NCBI GenBank assembly: GCA_044226035.1
Contig: JBGAHT010000066.1
Span: forward strand, 1 to 11,663
From: Pseudoluteimonas sp044226035
GTDB lineage: Bacteria; Pseudomonadota; Gammaproteobacteria; Xanthomonadales; Xanthomonadaceae
Reading direction: 5' to 3'
Length of the DNA stretch: 11,663 nucleotides
Shown: positions 1 through 5,188 of the stretch, one piece after another
How positions within the stretch are numbered: the first letter of the stretch is position 1
How the letters are laid out: each line of letters opens with the position of its first letter
Translations under genes and position numbers: made by a program
Notes under the pieces: model-generated
What the model was told of the DNA's origin: nothing
The model's input: only the letters and a program-made list of their open reading frames with translations
Database searches by the model: none

Positions 1-1
1 C

Positions 2-784
2 GGGATCGTGGTCGAGGCCACGCTGAAGCTCGCCGATCCGCCGCCGCCGACCAGCGTGATGCTGCTGGCCTTGCCGCGCTTCGACGCGATCATGCCGCTG
101 TTCGCGGAGTTGCGTCGAATGTTGCGGCTGGAGGCGTTCGAATTCCTGACCGACAAGGCACTGGCGCATGTGCTCGCACACGGCGGACAGGATCCGTTCG
201 ACACGCGATATCCGTACTACGTGCTGGCCGAATTCGCGCAGCAAGGTGAAGCCGACGAGGCCGCGGCGCTGGCCGCGTTCGAACATGCGGTGGAGCAGGG
301 CCAGGTCGTCGATGGCGTGATCGCTGCGAGCGAAGCGCAGGCCGCGGAATTGTGGCGCCTGCGTGAAGGCATCAGCGAAAGCCTCGCGCCATACACGCCG
401 TACAAGAACGATGTTGCGGTGCGGGTGTCGGCGATGCCGGCCTTGCTCGCCGAAGCCGATACCTTGCTGGGCCGCGAATACCCGGATTTCGAAGTCGTGT
501 GGTTCGGGCACATCGGCGACGGCAACCTGCACATCAACGTGCTGAAGCCGGCGAACCTGTCGCAGGAGGCCTTCGCCGAACGCTGCGGCGGCGTGACCGC
601 ACACCTGGCCGAACTGCTGGAAAAGCACGGCGGCAGCATTTCCGCCGAACACGGCATCGGCCTGGCGAAGAAGCCGTACTTGCTCGGCACCCGCGGCGCC
701 GGGGAAATCGAACTGATGCGCGGCATCCGCCACGCGTTCGACCCGAACGGGATCATGAACCCCGGCAAGCTGTTCGATCCGTAG
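2..784 (+). CDS. FAD-linked oxidase, probable D-2-hydroxyglutarate dehydrogenase (C-terminal part)
   Basis: Open at the left window edge; 260 residues and a TAG stop are visible, so roughly 200 N-terminal residues (the FAD-binding PCMH domain) lie outside. What remains is the FAD-oxidase C-terminal domain of the GlcD/D2HGDH/D-lactate dehydrogenase superfamily. It starts in the GIVVEATLKL strand and contains the segments GHIGDGNLHINVLKP and SAEHGIGLAKK, then the C-terminal signature DPNGIMNPGKLFDP. In human D2HGDH the two His of the GHxGDGNLH segment and the Glu of SAEHG bind the metal, and all three are present here. Such enzymes oxidise D-2-hydroxy acids and pass electrons to an acceptor such as an electron-transfer flavoprotein. 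The 2-hydroxyglutarate assignment is by family resemblance only; glycolate or D-lactate oxidase is possible. The stop codon lies inside a REP element, and the gene converges on the minus-strand cluster. Confidence 0.85.
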   Translation, partial: GIVVEATLKLADPPPPTSVMLLALPRFDAIMPLFAELRRMLRLEAFEFLTDKALAHVLAHGGQDPFDTRYPYYVLAEFAQQGEADEAAALAAFEHAVEQGQVVDGVIAASEAQAAELWRLREGISESLAPYTPYKNDVAVRVSAMPALLAEADTLLGREYPDFEVVWFGHIGDGNLHINVLKPANLSQEAFAERCGGVTAHLAELLEKHGGSISAEHGIGLAKKPYLLGTRGAGEIELMRGIRHAFDPNGIMNPGKLFDP

Positions 785-845
785 GAGCGCCCGTTCGGGC
801 GCGACGAAGGAATCGCGCCGGTCGCGCCGTAAACGGCGCTCCTAC
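781..845. repeat. Inverted pair of GTAG-headed REP elements, possible bidirectional terminator
   Basis: The outer ends are a perfect 10-base inverted repeat, GTAGGAGCGC at 781-790 and its complement at 836-845. Each arm also carries its own hairpin: GCGCCCGTTCGGGCGC at 787-802 and GCGCCGTAAACGGCGC at 824-839. A GTAG tetranucleotide followed by a short GC-rich stem-loop is the architecture of the SMAG/REP elements of Stenotrophomonas and relatives, which are linked to REP-associated (RAYT) transposases. Two units facing each other form a BIME-like pair between convergent genes, where it could stop transcription from both sides; there is no T-run. Both neighbouring genes end on the TAG of the GTAG heads (782-784 and, on the other strand, 844-842). 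The REP identity rests on structure; no other copy occurs in the window. Confidence 0.8.
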
Positions 846-1441
846 GGCGTAAGCCGCGCGTCCAGCCGCTCGCGCATCGCCGGCCATTCCGTGTCGAGGA
901 TGGAATAGCAGACGGTGTCGCGCAGCGCGCCGTCCTTGTGCCGCTTGTGCTGGCGGATCACGCCGTCCCTGTGCGCGCCGAGGCGTTCGATCGCCGCCTG
1001 CGAACGCAGGTTGTGGTGGCTGGTGTGCAGGTACACGGTGCGCATGCCCAGCGTGTCGAACGCATGGCCGAGCAGCAGGCGCTTGCACGCGGTGTTGACG
1101 TGGGTGCGCTGCGCGCTGGCGCGGTACCAGGTGTAGCCGATGGCCAGCGTCGGCACCGACATGTCGATGTCGTAGCAGCGCGTGCTGCCGAGCACTGTCC
1201 CGTCCCCACCGAGCACCGCGAACGGCAGCATCGTTCCGGCGGATTGTCCGTCGAGCGCGGCCTGCACGTACGCGGAGACCGACTCGCGCGTGGCGTGCGG
1301 GGTGGCGGTGTAGTTCAGCGCGCCGAGGTCGCCATCCGCGCTCGCGGCGATCAACCCGTCCACGTGCGCAGGCGACAGCGGTTCGAGGCGGACACCACAG
1401 CCGCGGAGTTCGACCGGCTGCGGGCGAACGGCCTCAGTCAC
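842..1441 (-). CDS. GNAT N-acetyltransferase, RimJ/RimL type
   Basis: A 199-residue GNAT-fold protein, the usual length for the RimJ/RimL-like branch that acetylates ribosomal-protein N-termini or small amines; the substrate here is unknown. The fold is seen in the beta strand LAIGYTWYRASAQRTHVN (about residues 99-116), the helix NTACKRLLLGHAFDTLGM (116-133), the strand TVYLHTSHHNLRSQAAIERL (135-154) and a C-terminal strand TVCYSIL. These correspond to GNAT motifs A and B, where acetyl-CoA binds. The GTG start (1441-1439) overlaps the stop of the upstream lipoprotein gene by 8 bases, so translation is probably coupled. The TAG stop belongs to the REP head at 842-845, giving the C-terminus DARLTP. 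Confident as to family, not substrate. Confidence 0.85.
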   Translation of the reverse strand: MTEAVRPQPVELRGCGVRLEPLSPAHVDGLIAASADGDLGALNYTATPHATRESVSAYVQAALDGQSAGTMLPFAVLGGDGTVLGSTRCYDIDMSVPTLAIGYTWYRASAQRTHVNTACKRLLLGHAFDTLGMRTVYLHTSHHNLRSQAAIERLGAHRDGVIRQHKRHKDGALRDTVCYSILDTEWPAMRERLDARLTP

Positions 1442-1865
1442 CGGTTTCGATGTCCGGTTCGTATTCGCCGAGCAATTGCAGGATCTTCGGATCGCTGGCG
1501 TAAGCAGTCTTCAGCGCAGCAAGGCGCTTGTCGGTCCCCGTGCAGGACTGCTTGATCGCTTCGAGGACTTGTTTCTTGCGAACCTCTTGCGGATCGTCTG
1601 CACGCTCCGGCCACGGCTCACCGCGCCAGTGGTCGCAGGCATCGCGCGAGTCGATGAAATCGCGGATATCGACGGGATAGCTGCAATACTCGGGTCGATC
1701 GACCGGACCTTCGGGTGGCGTGCAATTGGCTGCGGCCACTGGTTCCGGTTGCGCTTCGGATACCGCTTTCGTTTCCGCCGCCGCCGGAACGGACGCGCCA
1801 TGGCATCCGACACTGCCCAGCATGAGCAGCGCCACGATGCCGATGCGTGCGGAATTACTCCGCAC
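1434..1865 (-). CDS. Small putative lipoprotein or secreted protein, function unknown
   Basis: A 143-residue protein with no family I recognise. It opens with a short basic N-terminus and a hydrophobic stretch (residues 8-20) ending in GSVGC, where Cys21 could be a lipidation site; Ser at -3 makes it a poor lipobox, so simple secretion is an alternative. An Ala/Glu/Pro-rich linker (about 22-46) follows, then a charged domain with four cysteines (Cys48, Cys61, Cys77, Cys98), which would allow two disulfides in the periplasm. The start is a GTG that overlaps the end of efpL by 11 bases. The GGAG at the efpL stop lies just downstream of this GTG and so cannot serve it. A later GTG (codon 11) would leave too short a signal sequence. 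It lies between efpL and a GNAT gene, with overlaps on both sides. Confidence 0.6.
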   Translation of the reverse strand: MRSNSARIGIVALLMLGSVGCHGASVPAAAETKAVSEAQPEPVAAANCTPPEGPVDRPEYCSYPVDIRDFIDSRDACDHWRGEPWPERADDPQEVRKKQVLEAIKQSCTGTDKRLAALKTAYASDPKILQLLGEYEPDIETGD

Positions 1866-2421
1866 GCCCCGCGAACTCGCCGGTGGTGGTGTTCACCCAC
1901 ACCTTCTCGCCGTTGCCGATGTACTCCGGGACCATGATCTCGATGCCGGTGGACAGCTTCGCCGGCTTCGGGCGCTTGGTCGCGGTGCCGCCCTTGAGCT
2001 CCGGCGGGGTTTCGACTACTTCGATCGCCACGCTCTGCGGCAACTGGACCGCCACCGGCGCGTCCTCGATCAGCTGCACGTAGATGCCGGTGAGATCGTC
2101 CACGATGTAGCCGGCGGCGTCGCCGATGGCGTCGGCGTCGAGCGTGTACGGGGTGTAGTCCTCGTCGTCGAGGAACACGAAGGCCTCGCCGTCCTTGTAC
2201 GAATACGTGCACTGGCGGCGGCTCATGTCCACTTCGCGCAGGTCGTCGTCGCCGTCGAAGCTGGCGTCGAGCTTGCTGCCGCCGGGGATCGAATACATGA
2301 CGAAGCGGAAGCGCACGTTGCCGCCGCGGCCCTGCGGCGAGCTGCGCTCGATGTCGCGGACCTGGTACACGCCGCCGTTGTGTTCGACGACGTTGCCTTT
2401 CTTGATGTCGTAAGCCTTCAT
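1855..2421 (-). CDS. efpL: Elongation factor P-like protein EfpL (YeiP)
   Basis: A 188-residue EF-P-family protein, matching the length of E. coli YeiP (190). The KOW-like N-terminal domain begins with MKAYDIKKGNVV, followed by two OB-fold domains. Segments typical of YeiP rather than ordinary EF-P are SPQGRGG in the tip loop, EAFVFLDDEDYTPYTL, LPQSVAIEVVETPPELKG, KPAKLSTGIEIMVPEY and the ending GRAE. Ordinary EF-P carries a modified Lys (or an Arg in some lineages) at the loop tip that reaches the ribosomal P-site tRNA. Here Arg32 aligns with Arg33 of E. coli YeiP/EfpL, which helps ribosomes stalled at polyproline and related sequences. No Shine-Dalgarno sequence is visible before the ATG; the leader is made of an intergenic repeat. 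The 3' end overlaps the lipoprotein gene. Confidence 0.92.
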   Translation of the reverse strand: MKAYDIKKGNVVEHNGGVYQVRDIERSSPQGRGGNVRFRFVMYSIPGGSKLDASFDGDDDLREVDMSRRQCTYSYKDGEAFVFLDDEDYTPYTLDADAIGDAAGYIVDDLTGIYVQLIEDAPVAVQLPQSVAIEVVETPPELKGGTATKRPKPAKLSTGIEIMVPEYIGNGEKVWVNTTTGEFAGRAE

Positions 2422-2422
2422 T

Positions 2423-2520
2423 CGGGATTCGAGATTGGGGATTGGGAATTGGTCGAAACGGCATGCGGGATCGGATTGGATCGCTGCCGCGAATCCCGGA
2501 TCTCCAATCCCGAATCCCGG
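2423..2520. repeat. Imperfect inverted repeat of GGGATTCGGGATTGG type in the efpL leader
   Basis: The arm at 2423-2452 (cgggattcgagattgg...) is the near-complement of the arm at 2491-2520 (...ccaatcccgaatcccgg). By eye about 25 of 30 positions pair, with a loop of 38 bases. Short direct repeats of GGGATT and GATTGGG lie within each arm. Sequences built from this unit are frequent between genes of Xanthomonadaceae; that is family knowledge, not tested here. The repeat fills nearly the whole gap between the dehydrogenase stop and the efpL start, and one arm runs to within one base of the efpL ATG. Transcribed in the minus direction it could fold into a long stem, either ending the upstream transcript or covering the efpL start. 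Confidence 0.75.
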
Positions 2521-2522
2521 TT

Positions 2523-3293
2523 CTATTTCGGCGCCAAGCGCGTCGCGCCGTCGAGGCGGATGGTCTCGCCGTTCAAGTACGTGTTGCCGAGGATGTAGGC
2601 GACCAGGTCGGCGAACTCCTCCGGCTTGCCCAGGCGCGACGGGAACGGGATCGACGCCGCCAGCGAAGCCTGCACGTCGTCCGGCATGCCGTCGACCATC
2701 GGCGTCCAGAACACGCCCGGCGCGATGGTGAGCACGCGGATGCCGAAGCGGGCCAGTTCGCGCGCCATCGGCAACGTCATGCCGACCACGCCGCCCTTCG
2801 ACGCCGAGTACGCGGCCTGTCCGATCTGGCCTTCGTAGGCGGCGACCGAGGCGGTGTTGACGATCACGCCGCGCTCGCCGTCGGTGCCGGCCTCGTTGCC
2901 CTGCATCTGCTCGGCGCAGGCCTTGGCCACGTTGAAGCTGCCGACCAGGTTCACCATCACCGTCGCCTGGAACTGCGACAGCGGCATCGGCCCGTTCTTG
3001 CCGAGCACGCGGCCGGCGCCGAGGATGCCGGCGCAGTTGATGCAGGCGTTGAGCCCGCCGAGGAATCCCTTCGCCGCGGCGACATTCGCGACCACGCCGG
3101 CCTCGTCGGTGACGTCGGTCTTGAAGAACGCGGCGTTGCCGGCGCCGAGCTCGGCGACCGCGGCCGCGCCCTTCTCGTCGTTGACGTCGAACAACGCGAC
3201 CTTGCCGCCGTGGGCGACGAGGTGCCTGGCCACGGCGAAACCGAGGCCGGAAACGCCGCCGGTGACGACGGCGCGGACGGATGCGAGCTGCAT
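2523..3293 (-). CDS. Short-chain dehydrogenase, HSD10 / 3-hydroxyacyl-CoA dehydrogenase type 2-like
   Basis: A 256-residue classical SDR. The nucleotide-binding loop TGGVSGLG lies at 11-18. Asp36 at the end of the second strand (ALFDVND) favours NAD over NADP. NCAG (86-89) replaces the usual NNAG. The catalytic set is Ser149, Tyr162 and Lys166 (YSASK). Overall wording, such as TDVTDEAGV, IVNTASVAAYEGQIGQAAYSAS and IAPGVFWTPM, resembles 3-hydroxyacyl-CoA dehydrogenase type 2 (HSD17B10), which oxidises 2-methyl-3-hydroxybutyryl-CoA in isoleucine breakdown and other short 3-hydroxyacyl-CoAs. Proximity to leucine-degradation genes fits that role but does not prove it. The ATG has an AGGA at 3301-3304, 7 bases upstream. 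The gene lies 69 bases after the amidohydrolase and is followed by the inverted repeat before efpL. Confidence 0.85.
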   Translation of the reverse strand: MQLASVRAVVTGGVSGLGFAVARHLVAHGGKVALFDVNDEKGAAAVAELGAGNAAFFKTDVTDEAGVVANVAAAKGFLGGLNACINCAGILGAGRVLGKNGPMPLSQFQATVMVNLVGSFNVAKACAEQMQGNEAGTDGERGVIVNTASVAAYEGQIGQAAYSASKGGVVGMTLPMARELARFGIRVLTIAPGVFWTPMVDGMPDDVQASLAASIPFPSRLGKPEEFADLVAYILGNTYLNGETIRLDGATRLAPK

Positions 3294-3313
3294 GCGGGGA
3301 TCCTGCTGCGGAA

Positions 3314-3363
3314 AACCCGGGATTTTACGCGAGCGACGGCGCCCGTGCCCCGGCGCCCGGGTT
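3314..3363 (-). terminator. Possible hairpin terminator after the amidohydrolase gene
   Basis: AACCCGGG (3314-3321) pairs perfectly with CCCGGGTT (3356-3363). The GC-rich loop between them contains GGCGCC twice and can fold internally. Read in the minus direction, the distal arm runs into TTTTCC, a short T-run right after the stem, at the end of the amidohydrolase gene. The long loop and only four T make this weak; readthrough into the dehydrogenase gene is quite possible. Confidence 0.35.
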
Positions 3364-4664
3364 CAGGGCTGGCGGTAGACCACGCCGTCCTTCATCACGA
3401 ACACCGGCCGCCGCAGCGCGGCGATGTCGGCAGTCGGGTCGCCGGCGAAGGCGGCCAGGTCCGCGCGCAGGCCCGGGACGATGCGGCCGATGCGGTCCTG
3501 CTGGCGCAGGATCCGTGCATCCACCGAGGTCGCCGCGCGCAAGGCCTCGGTCGGGCTCATGCCCAGCTTCACCATCCATTCGATTTCGCGCTCGTTGTCG
3601 CCGTGGCGGAACACGCCGACGTCGCTGCCGTTGCCGATGGTGACCCCGGCCGCGCGCGCGTAGCGGAAGGCCTGCGCGGCCTGTTGCATCTTCGGGGTCG
3701 GCGGATCGCCGGGCCGGTAATGGTTGAAGTAGGTTTCGGTGGCCTCGACCGCGGTCAGCGTCGGCAGGTAGGCGACGCCGTGTTCGCGCATCGACTTGAA
3801 CGTGGCCGCGCTGCCGCCGTCGCCGTGCTCGATGCTGTCCACGCCCGCGGCGATGGACATGCGCATGCCGGCGTCGCTGGCGGTGTGCGCCGACACCGGC
3901 CGCCCGCCCAGGTGCGCGGCCTCGACGATCGCGTCCAGTTCGGCCTGGGTGAAGGTCGGTTGCGTGCTGCCGTCCGCGCCGACGCGGTAATCGGCGTAGA
4001 CCTTGATCCAGTCGGCGCCGCGCCCGGCCTGTTCGCGCACCGCGGCGATCGCGGCATCCACGCCGCTGACCGGCTGCGCGCCGCTGGGCAGTTCGAGGTC
4101 GGGGCGGAAACCGCGCGGGCCGGGACCATAGCTGGACGTGGCGACGATGGCGCGGGTGGCCACGAACAGGCGCGGGCCTTCGACCAGGCCGTCGTCGATC
4201 GCCTTCTTCACCGAAACGTCGGCGAAGCCCGCGCCTTCGGTGCCGAGGTCGCGCAAGGTGGTGAAGCCGGCGAGCAGGGTGTCGCGCGCGTGCTTCGCCG
4301 CCATCAGCGTGCGGTAGGGTTCGGCTTCCTTCAGCACCTGGTCGTTCCAGGCGGCCTCGTCGTAGGGATGCAGGAACAGGTGCGAATGCGCGTCGATCAG
4401 CCCCGGCAGCAGGGTCGCGCCGGGCAGGGCGAGGCGTTGCGCGTCGCCGGCATCGAGCTGCGCGGCCGGGCCGACCGCGGCGATGGCGCCATCGCGCACC
4501 AGCACCGCCCAGCCGGCATGCGCGGCGTCGCCTTCGCCGGTCCAGACCCGGTCCGGCAGCAGCAGCCATGCGCCCTTGCCCTGCTGCGCCGGCGGCGATT
4601 GCGCCGAGGCGGCGCAGGCGACGAGCAGCGACAGCAACGCCAACGCGCGGATGCGGAACGACAT
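3363..4664 (-). CDS. Exported metal-dependent amidohydrolase (imidazolonepropionase/Xaa-Pro dipeptidase-like)
   Basis: A 433-residue amidohydrolase-superfamily enzyme. Metal and catalytic residues of the barrel are in order: HxH in IDAHSHL (His93, His95), the probable carbamylated Lys221 (WIKVYADYR), His260 (VSAHTASD), His280 (SIEHGDG) and Asp348 (IGNGSDVG). The C-terminal strands (IVPGLRADLAAFAGDPTAD, VFVMKDGVVY) rebuild the small beta domain. Close families include dipeptidases and carboxypeptidases acting on Xaa-Pro or Xaa-Arg/Lys; the substrate cannot be read here. The N-terminus is a signal sequence. AxA before Gln22 suggests signal peptidase I cleavage, but LVAC (14-17) also fits a lipobox. 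The open frame extends 51 codons upstream into the GNAT gene; I chose the ATG at 4664 because it begins the signal peptide and has GGGAG 7 bases upstream. Confidence 0.87.
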   Translation of the reverse strand: MSFRIRALALLSLLVACAASAQSPPAQQGKGAWLLLPDRVWTGEGDAAHAGWAVLVRDGAIAAVGPAAQLDAGDAQRLALPGATLLPGLIDAHSHLFLHPYDEAAWNDQVLKEAEPYRTLMAAKHARDTLLAGFTTLRDLGTEGAGFADVSVKKAIDDGLVEGPRLFVATRAIVATSSYGPGPRGFRPDLELPSGAQPVSGVDAAIAAVREQAGRGADWIKVYADYRVGADGSTQPTFTQAELDAIVEAAHLGGRPVSAHTASDAGMRMSIAAGVDSIEHGDGGSAATFKSMREHGVAYLPTLTAVEATETYFNHYRPGDPPTPKMQQAAQAFRYARAAGVTIGNGSDVGVFRHGDNEREIEWMVKLGMSPTEALRAATSVDARILRQQDRIGRIVPGLRADLAAFAGDPTADIAALRRPVFVMKDGVVYRQP

Positions 4665-4671
4665 GGCCGGA

Positions 4672-4676
4672 CTCCC
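4672..4676 (-). promoter_or_regulatory. Ribosome binding site fixing the amidohydrolase start
   Basis: GGGAG on the minus strand, 7 bases before the ATG at 4664, in the 35-base gap after the GNAT gene. It supports this start over in-frame codons further upstream. Confidence 0.6.
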
Positions 4677-4699
4677 GGGGAACCTGCGGCGATTCTGCG

Positions 4700-5188
4700 T
4701 CAGAGTTCGCGCAAATAGAACGTGTTGCAGCCGCCGTGCCCGGTGGCGCCCATCGGCCCGTCGATGCGGCGGAAGCCGCTGCGCTGGTACAGGCGCATCG
4801 CCGCGTCCATGCCGCACAGCGTCTCGAGGTAGCAGCGGGCGAAGCCGGCCCCGCGCGCGGCGTCGAGGCAGCGCGACATCATCGCCGCGCCGGCGCCGAG
4901 GCCGCGCGCTTCGGGCAGGAAGTACATCTTGCGCAGCTCGCAGACGTCGTCGTCGCCGCCGGCGAGCGGGGCGATGCCCGCGCCGCCGAGCACCTTGTTG
5001 TCGCGTTCGAGCACGAAGTAGGCGTGGCGCGGGGCGGAATACGCGCGGCTCATCCAGTCCACTTCCGGGTCGTTGATCGCGAAGCCGTCGCCGGTCGCGC
5101 CGAATTCGGGCATCACCGCGCGGATGATCGCCGCCATCGCCGCATCGTCGGCGGGCGCGATCGGGCGGATGCAGGCGTTCGCCATCAT
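4700..5188 (-). CDS. GNAT N-acetyltransferase
   Basis: A 162-residue single-domain GNAT protein. Visible elements are the N-terminal strand CIRPIAPADDAAMAAIIRAV, the central VLGGAGIAPL strand, the acetyl-CoA pyrophosphate loop with RGLGAG (about 95-100) after ELRKMYFLPEA, the YLETL strand (120-124) and the C-terminal RLYQRSGFRRID (132-143). The substrate is unknown. The first ATG overlaps the stop of the upstream GGDEF-EAL gene as ATGA; a second ATG follows immediately and either could be used. The open frame continues far upstream through the GGDEF-EAL gene, but that extension is noise caused by high GC. The coupling suggests co-expression with the signalling gene; a functional link is not shown. 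Confidence 0.88.
   Translation of the reverse strand: MMANACIRPIAPADDAAMAAIIRAVMPEFGATGDGFAINDPEVDWMSRAYSAPRHAYFVLERDNKVLGGAGIAPLAGGDDDVCELRKMYFLPEARGLGAGAAMMSRCLDAARGAGFARCYLETLCGMDAAMRLYQRSGFRRIDGPMGATGHGGCNTFYLREL

Noticed and set aside
1511..2464. A 317-residue minus-strand frame across efpL and the lipoprotein gene
   Set aside because: Arg/Gln/Pro-rich shadow running through two better-supported genes and the intergenic repeat.
2442..4718. Long + strand open frame of 758 codons opposite the dehydrogenase and amidohydrolase
   Set aside because: Opposes two genes with clear motifs; its Ala/Arg/Gly-rich product has no recognisable domain and arises from the scarcity of stop codons in high-GC antisense frames.
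3363..4817. Amidohydrolase with 51 extra N-terminal residues
   Set aside because: The extension overlaps the GNAT gene, is Arg-rich and would bury the signal peptide; the internal ATG has a ribosome binding site.
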